Assembly (NCBI GenBank): GCA_964366455.1
Contig: CAYISZ010000005.1
Span: forward strand, 1-50,512
Reading direction: 5' to 3'
From: CAZLQR01 sp964366455
GTDB lineage: Bacteria > Patescibacteriota > Microgenomatia > UBA1406 > GWC2-37-13
Length of the DNA: 50,512 nt
Shown here: positions 30,817-39,079 of the stretch, piece by piece
How positions within the stretch are numbered: the stretch's first letter is position 1
How the letters are laid out: each line of letters starts with the position of its first letter
Position numbers and translations under genes: made by a program
The notes under the pieces: model-generated
The model's database searches: none
What the model was told of the DNA's origin: nothing
What the model saw: the letters and a program-made list of their open reading frames with translations, nothing else

Positions 30817-31581
30817 CTATCTATAAAAATTTATCTCATCTCGCAGTTTCATTGCTTCCTTCCTGGGATTTTTAGCATAAAGTACGCTTCTTGATGCGCT
30901 TGTTATCATTCCTCTACCCTTGCTGTTTTTTCCAGCAAGCACAGATTTCTTGACATCCCCACCTTGCGCGCCTATTCCAGGTACTAAAAATGTCATCTCG
31001 CCAACGACAGATCTAATTTTCTTCATTTCATTTGGATAAGTAGCTCCAACAACCAACAGACAATTTTTATTTTTATTCCAAGATTTTGAAACTTCCTTCG
31101 CTACGTGCATGTATAGTTTCTTTCCTTTGACAAGTAAGTCTTGGTACTCACCAGCTCCTTCATTTGAAGTTCTGCAAAGTACGATTATTCCTTTGTCTTT
31201 CCTGTTTAAAAATGGCTTCAGCGCTTCCTTACCAAGATACGGATGGACCGTTATTGCATCCGCTTTAAGATAGTCAAAGGCAAAAGAAACGTATCCGCTA
31301 TTTGTGTTGCCTATGTCCGCGCGCTTCGCATCAAGGATGATTGGAATCTGTGGATGTTTTTTCTGTATGTAAACGCAAAGTTTTTTTAGTTCTTTGATGC
31401 CTTCTGCACCATAAGCTTCGTAGAAAGCGGAGTTAGGTTTATATGCGCAAACCAAATCGTGCGTCTGCTCAATAATTTTTTTGCAAAATGAAAAAAGAGA
31501 CTTTGATTGAGGATCTAACCCTACACAAAGTAGTGAATTATTTGCGCTAACTGCCTTGTTAAGTTTCTGCTGAAATGTCAT
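30817..31581 (-). CDS. pyrF: Orotidine 5'-phosphate decarboxylase
   Basis: Last step of UMP synthesis. The catalytic signature ILDAKRADIGNT is present, with CVGLDPQ at the N terminus, DAITVHPYLGKEALKPF, and VPGIGAQGGD binding the phosphate. At 254 residues it fits the longer (type 2) group. The ATG at 31581 is 6 bases after TAAAAT on the minus strand. It is divergent from pyrD with 35 bases between the starts. Confidence 0.95.
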   Translation of the reverse strand: MTFQQKLNKAVSANNSLLCVGLDPQSKSLFSFCKKIIEQTHDLVCAYKPNSAFYEAYGAEGIKELKKLCVYIQKKHPQIPIILDAKRADIGNTNSGYVSFAFDYLKADAITVHPYLGKEALKPFLNRKDKGIIVLCRTSNEGAGEYQDLLVKGKKLYMHVAKEVSKSWNKNKNCLLVVGATYPNEMKKIRSVVGEMTFLVPGIGAQGGDVKKSVLAGKNSKGRGMITSASRSVLYAKNPRKEAMKLRDEINFYR

Positions 31582-31609
31582 TGCGGTATTTTACACAATG
31601 TTGTACTAT
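31581..31609 (+). promoter_or_regulatory. pyrD promoter overlapping the pyrF promoter
   Basis: Plus strand: TTGCGG (31581-31586), 17-base spacer, TACTAT (31604-31609), 7 bases to the pyrD ATG. On the minus strand TAAAAT (31588-31593) lies 6 bases before the pyrF ATG. The two promoters occupy the same 35 bases. Confidence 0.6.
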
Positions 31610-31616
31610 TTTGCTC

Positions 31617-32690
31617 ATGTTGAAAACGCCATTCTACGACCCTACGATTTCATATGAGGATAACTATGAGAAAGGACCATTCGGAGCATTTGCTGATGGT
31701 AAAGTTTACAAGCAAAAAGGGAGACCTAAAGTTGATTTTCTAAAACAAAAGGTATTTCTACCATTTGGAATTCCTGCAGGACCGATTTTGAATAGCAGAT
31801 ATGTCAAAAGTGCTTTTGAAAAGGGTTTTGACATTGTTGTCTACAAAACTATACGAAGTGGCTATTATCCATGTCATCCATACCCAAACGTTGTTCCGAT
31901 CAATCTAGCTGGATCACTCACAATAAAAAAAGCATCGGGCAAATTAAAAACCAAAAAAAACTACTCAGAGCCATTATCTATAACAAACTCCTTTGGAGTA
32001 CCTTCCAAAGATCCATACTTTTGGCAAGCGGATGCAAAAAGAGCCATGAGCTATGCAGGAGTGGGGCAGGTTATGGTTCTTAGTTTTATGGGAACCGTGA
32101 TAAAGGGTCAAACGGAAAAAGATTTCGTTAATGATTTTGCCTTAGCTGCGCAAATGTCATATGAGACAGGGGCTAAGATACTTGAAGTTAATCTTTCATG
32201 TCCAAATGTTGGGAATGAAGGATTGGTCTGTTACAACTTAAATGTTACTACAAAGGTTCTAAAAGCAATTCGTAGCAAGATTGGAAACCGACCGCTAGTG
32301 GTAAAGGTTGGTTATTATAAGGAAACGAGCGATCTAGAAAAACTTTCTGAAATCGTTAATGAATACGCGAATGATATCGCGGGGATCAACACTATCCCAG
32401 CTGAGGTTGTAAACGCAAAAGGTGAGCAGGCGCTTCCTGGACCAAATAGACTAAAAAGCGGGGTTTGTGGACACGCCATCAAGTGGGCAGGACTAGAAAC
32501 TGTTAAGAAATTGAAAGAGATTAGAGATAGAAGAAATTTCAAGTTTTCAATTACCGGGGTTGGCGGCGTTACAGTTGCTAAGGACTACTTTGAATACAAA
32601 AAAGCCGGAGCAGATGTGGTTATGAGTGCAACCGGAGCTATGTGGAATCCGCTTCTCGTGCAGGATATAAAAAAACGTATCAATAAATAA
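31617..32690 (+). CDS. pyrD: Dihydroorotate dehydrogenase family protein
   Basis: FMN-dependent barrel that oxidises dihydroorotate to orotate. The FGIPAGPILNSRYVKSAFEKGFDIVVYKTI start, LEVNLSCPNVGNEGL, PLVVKVGYY and the phosphate-binding SITGVGGVTVAKDYFEYKKAGADVVMSATG fit the family. The sequence is divergent from classes 1 and 2, and the assignment also rests on its place among pyr genes. The start at ATG 31617 follows a promoter by 7 bases. The 3' end overlaps pyrC by 11 bases, converging. Confidence 0.85.
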   Translation: MLKTPFYDPTISYEDNYEKGPFGAFADGKVYKQKGRPKVDFLKQKVFLPFGIPAGPILNSRYVKSAFEKGFDIVVYKTIRSGYYPCHPYPNVVPINLAGSLTIKKASGKLKTKKNYSEPLSITNSFGVPSKDPYFWQADAKRAMSYAGVGQVMVLSFMGTVIKGQTEKDFVNDFALAAQMSYETGAKILEVNLSCPNVGNEGLVCYNLNVTTKVLKAIRSKIGNRPLVVKVGYYKETSDLEKLSEIVNEYANDIAGINTIPAEVVNAKGEQALPGPNRLKSGVCGHAIKWAGLETVKKLKEIRDRRNFKFSITGVGGVTVAKDYFEYKKAGADVVMSATGAMWNPLLVQDIKKRINK

Positions 32691-33804
32691 TTTTGCCTGA
32701 TCCTTTCATACTTAGTACTTTCCCGTTTCGATAAACTTCTTTTCCTATTAGAACTACTCGCTGAACCTTTCCCCTTACTTTCCTGCCGTTGAATGGGGAC
32801 CAACCACATTTAGTTTTTAAATTTGAATTTTGAATTTTGGAATTTGAATCTGAAACTTCAACGTAAGTATTTCTTTGAGTAGGGAGGTTGAAGATCCTCT
32901 TTGGATTATCGTGGCATTTTTGGATTATTTCAATAAGAGTAATTCTCCTTTTGTACATTGCTGTAAGAAGTAATGGTAATGTCGTTTCAAGTCCTGGAAC
33001 GCCAAATGGTGGTCCGCCAGCTGGCGGAGCAGATTTTTTTTCCTCAATAGTATGAGGAGCGTGGTCTGACTCTATTACATCTATATATTTTATATTCTTC
33101 CACAGATACTGCTGATCTGCCTTGGTCTTTAACGAAGGCTTCATAAGTCCAAAGGTATTTAACTTTTTTACGTCTGATTTGGTCATGAACAGATGGTGCG
33201 GGCAGACACCACAGGTAATTGGTAAACCTTTTTTCTTGGCTTTAATAATTGGCTCTAACTCTGCTCTGGAAGAAATATGGCAGATGTGAGTCGGGTGCTT
33301 AATCTCTTTAAGAACTTTTGTAACATCTCCCATTACATCTTCCTCAGCGTGCAACAGTATTGGTTTTACCTTGGTCAGCCTGTGCCATGCTCTGTATATC
33401 TTTTTCATTGCCGGAACATCTATGATAAATCCACCAGTTGTTTGGTTTAGGTAAAGCTTGAGCCCAACAACTTTTTTATAAACTTTTTTTAACTCTCCCA
33501 GGTTATTACCTAAAGAACCAAAATGAAATCCCACATCGCATACTACTTTTGACTTTGCACTTTTAACTTTTGACTTCAATGCTCTATCCGAAACGATAGG
33601 ATCGGCATTGTTAGGCATATCTACAACCATCGTATAGCCTCCTGCAAGAGCAGCTGAAGTACCGGTATAAAAATCCTCCTTGTGGGTTTGCCCTGGATCA
33701 CGAAAGTGAACGTGAACGTCAATGAGTCCAGGCAGCCTGATGACCCCCGACTTTATAGACCTTATGGACTTTACGACCTTTGACTTAGTTTTTATACTCG
33801 TCAT
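32680..33804 (-). CDS. pyrC: Dihydroorotase, with repeat-derived segments
   Basis: Cyclises carbamoyl-aspartate to dihydroorotate. Metal ligands are visible: HVHFRDPG, the likely carboxylated Lys in VGLKLYLNQTTGG, LLHAEE, THICHISS and ESDHAPHT. The N terminus before PGLIDVHVHFRDPG is only about 25 residues and lysine-rich (KTKSKVVKSIRSIKS), coming from a GTCTATAAAGTC-type repeat, so the usual N-terminal beta part is missing. APPAGGP before FGVPGLET is encoded by the TCCGCCAGCTGGCGGA palindrome, and SNSKIQNSNLK by an AAATTCAAAATTC repeat. It overlaps carB by 20 bases. Confidence 0.93.
   Translation of the reverse strand: MTSIKTKSKVVKSIRSIKSGVIRLPGLIDVHVHFRDPGQTHKEDFYTGTSAALAGGYTMVVDMPNNADPIVSDRALKSKVKSAKSKVVCDVGFHFGSLGNNLGELKKVYKKVVGLKLYLNQTTGGFIIDVPAMKKIYRAWHRLTKVKPILLHAEEDVMGDVTKVLKEIKHPTHICHISSRAELEPIIKAKKKGLPITCGVCPHHLFMTKSDVKKLNTFGLMKPSLKTKADQQYLWKNIKYIDVIESDHAPHTIEEKKSAPPAGGPPFGVPGLETTLPLLLTAMYKRRITLIEIIQKCHDNPKRIFNLPTQRNTYVEVSDSNSKIQNSNLKTKCGWSPFNGRKVRGKVQRVVLIGKEVYRNGKVLSMKGSGKIIY
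32816..32853. repeat. In-frame AT-rich word repeat in pyrC
   Basis: AAATTTGAATTTTGAATTTTGG and neighbours, read on the minus strand as SNSKIQNSNLK. Same family as 10408-10436. Confidence 0.6.
33013..33028. repeat. TCCGCCAGCTGGCGGA palindrome in pyrC
   Basis: Identical to 27647-27662. In frame it encodes the APPAGGP insertion before the conserved FGVPG of dihydroorotase. Confidence 0.75.
33736..33790. repeat. GTCTATAAAGTC-type repeat at the pyrC 5' end
   Basis: On the minus strand it reads GTCAAAGGTCGTAAAGTCCA and TAAGGTCTATAAAGTCGG. A closely similar run occurs at 44094-44200. Here it supplies the N-terminal codons of pyrC. Confidence 0.6.
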
Positions 33805-36800
33805 AGGATTTGATTTCGAGCTGGTCTAGTCTTTTAGATGAGACTGATTTGATAAATAGCTGAGCTTTTCTTAAGTTTGTCATGATGTGCACATTGTAAT
33901 CAACAGCTGCACGTCTCATAATTGTATGGTCATCCAAATCTTTCTTAATGTTTACATCGGTTACGCAAATTACAAGATCTACCTTCTTTTTTTCAAATAG
34001 CGTAAGTATGTTTGGTTCGCGTCTGTCCTGTATTTTATTAATAAGTTGAGATTTGATTCCGCTACTTTTAAAAAACTTATGGGTACTAGCCGTAGAGTAA
34101 ATTGGAATTCTCATTTGGTTTAGTCTTGATGCTGTAGTAATTAAGGACATTTTGTTTTCTATTCCGTTTACAGTTAAAAATACTCCAGTCTGGGGGGCTC
34201 GCTCCCCTATACTCAGAATTGCTTTGTAGTAAGCTTCATATACATCAGCGCCAAACGCAGCCGCCTCACCAGTCGAAGACATTTCCACATGTAAAACTGG
34301 GTCTGCGCCATTAAGCTTAGAGAAGGAAAACTGCGCCGCCTTTATCAAAACGCTGTTGTCATGTTGAATCTGAATTAGCTTTCCTTTGCCATGATACGAA
34401 TCTACAATAATCGAAGCGAAGTTGTGAGAAGTGGCACGCGAAATAAATGGAAAGGTTCTTGACGCCCGCGCATTCATTTCTATTAAAAATACATCACTGC
34501 TAAGACCCAAAAACTGCATATTAAATGGTCCAGAAATGTTCAGCTTTTTGATCAGTTTCTCGGCAGAGTCCATTATTCTTTTCTCAGTCAATAGGTATAC
34601 TCGCTGAGCTGGATATATGATTGTGGCATCGCCAGAATGAACACCAGCATCTTCAACGTGTTCGCTCATAGCAGAAATCAAAATCTTTCCATTCTGCGCA
34701 ACTCCATCCAGTTCGATTTCTTTAGAATTTATGAAAAACTTAGAAATTGTAATTGGGTGCTCATTATTTAAAATCGTTGCTTGCTTAATGTACATCTCAA
34801 GCTCGCCTTCAGAGTTGCAAACGTTCATGGCTGCCCCAGAAAGTACATACGAGGGCCGTATGAGAACTGGGTATTTTACCTTCTTAGCAAATGCGATTGC
34901 ATCTCTCATCGAGTTGACTTTTCTCCAAGCGGGTTGCTGCACGCCAAGCTCATCGCATAGTGCCGAAAACTTGGTACGATCTTCTACCAAATTAATTTGT
35001 TTGGGCTGTGTCCCAATAATCGGAATGTGATGACTGTCTAGTTTTTTTACAATATTGTGAGGAGCTTGCCCCCCGACCGATACGATAATTCCCTGCGGGT
35101 GCTCGAATTCGTAAATATCAGCTACTCTCTCATAAGTTAATTCCTCAAAATATAGACGATCGGACATGTCGTAATCTGTAGAGACTGTTTCTGGATTGCA
35201 GTTGATGATTATCGATTTTTTTTGATATTTCTTAAGTGCCAATGCCGTATTTACGCAGGTCCAATCAAACTCAACCGATGACCCTATACGATATGGGCCC
35301 GACCCTAAAACCATTACTCCATTTTTACCAATTGGGTCTACGTCGTGGTGCCCACCGTTGTAGGTAGCGTAAAGATAATTGGTCTTTGCTGGAACCTCAC
35401 CCGCTAAGGTGTCTATCTGGAAAATCGATGGAACAATCCCCATTTTTTTCCGTAACGCACGAATACGACCTTCCTTATATCCGGTTATTTTCCCGATTCG
35501 ACTATCGGAAAATCCAATCTCCTTTAATTTTTGCATTACTGCCTTCTGACCAATGCTTTTGCGGTGTGCTTTAAGCTCCTTCTCCGACCGAACAATTCTC
35601 TCTAGCCTAAACAAAAACCAAGGGTCAATTCCCGTTAATGAATTTACTTTTTTTACAGACAATCCTTTCTTAAATGCCTCTATTAGAGCAAATAATCTTC
35701 TGGTTGTTGGAGTTGTGAGATGGTGCAATAGTTCTTTCCTCGTCGTAGGTGCCCTGTAATTCGTAACACCATCGCGACCTAAATCAAGCATTCTTACTGC
35801 TTTCTGTAACGCCTCCTCAAACTTCCTTCCTATAGCCATTACTTCACCAACTGACTTCATACTAGAACCCAGTTTATTCTCCACGCCTTTAAATTTTTCT
35901 AAATCCCAACGCGGAAGTTTTACTACTAAGTAGTCTAGGGCTGGCTCAAAAAAAGCCTTCGTAACGCGGGTGACTTGATTTTCAATTTCGACTAGAGACT
36001 TACCAAGTATTAATTTTGCTGCAATGTAAGCTAGCGGGTAGCCAGTAGCCTTAGAGGCCAAAGCGGAAGATCTTGAAAGACGGGGATTTAGCTCAATTAC
36101 ATAATAATCAATATTTTTATCCCTTACTGCTTTTGGGTTAAGTGCAAACTGAACATTACACTCTCCGATAATGTTCAGACTTCGAACTATCTTGATAGCT
36201 ATAGCTCTTAAGTGATGGTACTCAAAGTTTGTCAGAGTCTGACTAGGAGCCACGACTATGGAGTCTCCTGTGTGAATCCCAAGAGGGTCCATATTCTCCA
36301 TATTGCAGATAGCAACACAATTGTCGAATTTATCTCGCACGATTTCGTACTCAATTTCTTTAAAGTGATGGAGATATTTCTCAATCAAAATTTGAGGCGA
36401 AAAGGCAAGGGCCTCCTTAACCATTTTTACAAACTGAGCGTTGTCTCGAGCAACTCCAGATTTCTGGCCACCTAGCGCAAATCCAGCTCTGATCATAACT
36501 GGGAAACCAATTTGGTTTACCGCTACTTTTGCAGATGAAAGAGATGATGCTGCAATGCTTTTGGGAGTGGGGATTTTAAGTCCATGCAGGTGTTGAGAGA
36601 AAAGTTTTCTATCCTCAGATGTCTGGATTGAATCAACTGAAGTACCCAAAACCTCGACGTCATACTTTTTAAAAACTCCTTGTTTCTCAAGACTCAGTGC
36701 GCAGTTTAATCCTGTTTGACCTCCAAAAGAAAGAGCTATCGCATCTACCCTTTCTTTCTTAATAACCTCTTCCACAAAGTGATCTTTTACGGGTAGAAAA

Positions 36801-36985
36801 TACACTTTATCTGCAACTCCTTCAGAAGTTTGATACGTGGCAATGTTCGGATTTATAAGCACTACCTTTATTCCCTCTTCTTTAAAGGCCTTAATTGCCT
36901 GAGAGCCAGAATAATCAAATTCACCAGCCTGCCCAATTTTTAAGGCACCACTTCCAAGCAAAAGTATCTTCTTAATTTTTTTCAT
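33785..36985 (-). CDS. carB: Carbamoyl-phosphate synthase large subunit
   Basis: Makes carbamoyl phosphate from bicarbonate, ATP and ammonia delivered by CarA. It is full length (1066 residues) with two ATP-grasp halves: the first from KKILLLGSGALKIGQAGEFDYSGSQA, the second from GVMVLGSGPYRIGSSVEFDWTCV, an oligomerisation region between them, and a C-terminal MGS-like domain (GVFLTVNGIENK ... VICVTDVN). It starts 1 base after the carA stop and overlaps pyrC at its end. Confidence 0.97.
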   Translation of the reverse strand: MKKIKKILLLGSGALKIGQAGEFDYSGSQAIKAFKEEGIKVVLINPNIATYQTSEGVADKVYFLPVKDHFVEEVIKKERVDAIALSFGGQTGLNCALSLEKQGVFKKYDVEVLGTSVDSIQTSEDRKLFSQHLHGLKIPTPKSIAASSLSSAKVAVNQIGFPVMIRAGFALGGQKSGVARDNAQFVKMVKEALAFSPQILIEKYLHHFKEIEYEIVRDKFDNCVAICNMENMDPLGIHTGDSIVVAPSQTLTNFEYHHLRAIAIKIVRSLNIIGECNVQFALNPKAVRDKNIDYYVIELNPRLSRSSALASKATGYPLAYIAAKLILGKSLVEIENQVTRVTKAFFEPALDYLVVKLPRWDLEKFKGVENKLGSSMKSVGEVMAIGRKFEEALQKAVRMLDLGRDGVTNYRAPTTRKELLHHLTTPTTRRLFALIEAFKKGLSVKKVNSLTGIDPWFLFRLERIVRSEKELKAHRKSIGQKAVMQKLKEIGFSDSRIGKITGYKEGRIRALRKKMGIVPSIFQIDTLAGEVPAKTNYLYATYNGGHHDVDPIGKNGVMVLGSGPYRIGSSVEFDWTCVNTALALKKYQKKSIIINCNPETVSTDYDMSDRLYFEELTYERVADIYEFEHPQGIIVSVGGQAPHNIVKKLDSHHIPIIGTQPKQINLVEDRTKFSALCDELGVQQPAWRKVNSMRDAIAFAKKVKYPVLIRPSYVLSGAAMNVCNSEGELEMYIKQATILNNEHPITISKFFINSKEIELDGVAQNGKILISAMSEHVEDAGVHSGDATIIYPAQRVYLLTEKRIMDSAEKLIKKLNISGPFNMQFLGLSSDVFLIEMNARASRTFPFISRATSHNFASIIVDSYHGKGKLIQIQHDNSVLIKAAQFSFSKLNGADPVLHVEMSSTGEAAAFGADVYEAYYKAILSIGERAPQTGVFLTVNGIENKMSLITTASRLNQMRIPIYSTASTHKFFKSSGIKSQLINKIQDRREPNILTLFEKKKVDLVICVTDVNIKKDLDDHTIMRRAAVDYNVHIMTNLRKAQLFIKSVSSKRLDQLEIKSYDEYKN

Positions 36986-36986
36986 A

Positions 36987-38018
36987 TCATTTCTTGATCT
37001 TTTTCAAAAAATAATCAAATATCCATTCGGTATCAACTGGTCCTGGAGTCGCTTCTGGATGGAACTGGACCGACATAATTGGCAGGCTCCTATGAATCAG
37101 GCCCTCATTTGTATCATCGTTAGCGTTTATAAACCATTGATTAAAACCTATGGGGACCTTACTTACCACATAACCATGGTTTTGAGTTGTAAGGTAGCAT
37201 CTCTTTGATCCCTCCAAGATGCATGGTTGATTCTGCCCTCGATGTCCAAATTTTAATTTTTTAGTTTTACCTCCGGCTGCCAAAGCAAGAATTTGATTCC
37301 CTAAACAGATCCCAAGAATAGGAATTTTGCGCTCAAGGAGTTCTTGAACATTTTTGATGGTGTCAGGTACCAATGTGGGGTCCCCTGGTCCATTAGAAAC
37401 TAGCACACCATCAAACTTCTCCTTTAGACTAAGTGGGTTTACATTCCAAGGAATGGTTATGACTCGAACTCCTCGGTTTACTAAACACGTCGTAATGCTT
37501 CTCTTTGTTCCACAATCAATTTGTACAATGGTACAGTTTCCTGAGCCTTCAATAGTAATTTTTTTCTGAGATACCTCAGCTACTAAATTGGTTTTGTTTG
37601 GGTCAATAAAGGGAATATCTTTTCCATCAACGATTTTCCCCAACATCACTCCATGTGTCCTTATTTTTTTTGTAAGAAATCGTGTATCACGAATCTCTAA
37701 AGCCGGTATCTTTTCACTCATGAGCCACTGTTGTAAAGTCATGATCGATGAATGATGGGACGGTGTCTCATTATAAGTAGACACCACTAGTCCTTTTATC
37801 TGAATTTTTTCAGACTCCCACTGATTTTTACTTGGTACACCATAGTTGCCTATGATCGGATATGTGAGAACCAGAATCTGGCCCGCAAATGATGGGTCTG
37901 TGATTGCCTCAGGATAACCCGTCATACCCGTTGCAAAAACAACCTCTCCAGAAGCTGATCCATTAAATCCAAATGATTTTCCTTCGAAAGTAGATCCGTC
38001 CTTCAAAACAAGTTTCAT
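36987..38018 (-). CDS. carA: Carbamoyl-phosphate synthase small (glutaminase) subunit
   Basis: Hydrolyses glutamine and channels ammonia to CarB. The N-terminal CPSase domain (LVLKDGSTFEGKSFG...GEVVFATGMTGYPEAITDPSFAGQ) is followed by the class I glutaminase with nucleophile Cys in ILGICLGNQ and the His/Glu pair in MSVQFHPEATPGP. At 343 residues it is normal. The ATG overlaps the stop of the upstream 40-codon gene (ATGA), implying translational coupling. Confidence 0.96.
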   Translation of the reverse strand: MKLVLKDGSTFEGKSFGFNGSASGEVVFATGMTGYPEAITDPSFAGQILVLTYPIIGNYGVPSKNQWESEKIQIKGLVVSTYNETPSHHSSIMTLQQWLMSEKIPALEIRDTRFLTKKIRTHGVMLGKIVDGKDIPFIDPNKTNLVAEVSQKKITIEGSGNCTIVQIDCGTKRSITTCLVNRGVRVITIPWNVNPLSLKEKFDGVLVSNGPGDPTLVPDTIKNVQELLERKIPILGICLGNQILALAAGGKTKKLKFGHRGQNQPCILEGSKRCYLTTQNHGYVVSKVPIGFNQWFINANDDTNEGLIHRSLPIMSVQFHPEATPGPVDTEWIFDYFLKKIKK

Positions 38019-38137
38019 ACGCCTTCGCTTTCAGAATATTTAACTATCAAAGCTTCGGCGCATACCCTACACAGATTACTTTGTAGTGTACCCCTCGAAG
38101 CAAGTACATTGTTCATTTTATTGCGTAGTGGGGTCAT
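38015..38137 (-). CDS. Unknown 40-residue protein coupled to pyrB and carA
   Basis: The gap between pyrB and carA is fully open in one frame. The ATG (38137-38135) overlaps the pyrB stop as ATGA, and its TGA overlaps the carA ATG, again as ATGA. The product starts MTPLRNKMNN, contains CRVC and ends KYSESEGV. There is no signal peptide. The CxxC could bind metal, but two ligands are not a full zinc site. It might be a short regulator of the aspartate carbamoyltransferase or CPSase, or only a translational bridge. It is not similar enough to PyrI to claim homology. Confidence 0.6.
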   Translation of the reverse strand: MTPLRNKMNNVLASRGTLQSNLCRVCAEALIVKYSESEGV

Positions 38138-39072
38138 ATTTTCTTCAAAATTAATGCTAGCAATGCCATTCGAATATATAGACCATTCTTTGCCTGCTGA
38201 AAATAGTATGCACGAGGATCTGTGTCTACCTCCGTTGCAATTTCACCAACTCGGGGGAGTGGATGCATAATTATCATCTTCTTATTTCCCTTATCTGTTA
38301 ATAATTTTTTAGTAATAATGAAAGCGTTTTTAATGGATTTTTGTAAAGCCTTAGATTTTATTCTCTCCTTCTGAATTCTTGTCCAGTACCAGACATTACA
38401 ATCAGTTGGAATTTGCTTTTCAGTTTCGATTTCAATAATTTTGAGTTTATTTTTCAAATTTTTGATTAAGTTGGAATCCATTCTTAACTTCTTAGGAGAG
38501 AGTAGATATATGGTATTTCCTTTGAACAGAGAGAGACCTTGAAGCAATGAACGCGCGGTTCTACCATAAAGTAAGTCACCTGCTACAAGTATCTTTAGAC
38601 TCGATAATTTACCAAACTTGGAGTAAATGGTGTATAGGTCAAGTAATGCCTGAGTTGGGTGTTCATTGCTACCATCACCCGCATTGATAACCGGAACACT
38701 GGCAGCGTCCGCTGCCCTTTTTGCCGACCCATTTTCAGGATGCCGTATAACAATAAGGTCCGAGTAGCCATCAATCATCCGAATCGTATCCTCAAAGGAC
38801 TCGCCTTTTAGCATAGAAGTTAGTGAAGTATCCTGAATTCCAATTACACCCGCTCCTAATCGCTGAGCAGCGCTTGAAAAAGAATTATGAGTTCTTGTTG
38901 AGGGCTCAAAAAAAAGGAGCGCGATTGCGCTCCCCTTAAGTACATTGCTGCACTTATTATTTATAATAAGCGCAATAATGCGTTTGGTTGCCTTAAACAG
39001 TTGAGTCAGAGATTTTTGATCAAACTGAGAGAGAGACAGTATGTCACTGTTCTTATATAAACCCTTACTCAT
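38134..39072 (-). CDS. pyrB: Aspartate carbamoyltransferase catalytic chain
   Basis: Joins carbamoyl phosphate and aspartate, the committed step of pyrimidine synthesis. It has the carbamoyl-phosphate loop FFEPSTRTHNSF, MLKGESFEDTIRM, IRHPENGSAKRAA, GDGSNEHPTQALLDLYTI, and the C-terminal HPLPRVGEIATEVDTDPRAYYFQQ. At 312 residues it is a typical catalytic chain. No pyrI gene is seen in the window. It begins 7 bases after the Maf-like gene. Confidence 0.95.
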   Translation of the reverse strand: MSKGLYKNSDILSLSQFDQKSLTQLFKATKRIIALIINNKCSNVLKGSAIALLFFEPSTRTHNSFSSAAQRLGAGVIGIQDTSLTSMLKGESFEDTIRMIDGYSDLIVIRHPENGSAKRAADAASVPVINAGDGSNEHPTQALLDLYTIYSKFGKLSSLKILVAGDLLYGRTARSLLQGLSLFKGNTIYLLSPKKLRMDSNLIKNLKNKLKIIEIETEKQIPTDCNVWYWTRIQKERIKSKALQKSIKNAFIITKKLLTDKGNKKMIIMHPLPRVGEIATEVDTDPRAYYFQQAKNGLYIRMALLALILKKI

Positions 39073-39079
39073 AATATTC

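Noticed and set aside
33785..33804. carB-pyrC 20-base overlap as a frameshift
   Set aside because: Both proteins have sensible ends and starts; short overlaps are usual in this tightly packed operon.
38015..38137. Truncated PyrI (aspartate carbamoyltransferase regulatory chain)
   Set aside because: Only one CxxC is present and the length is a quarter of PyrI, with no further similarity.
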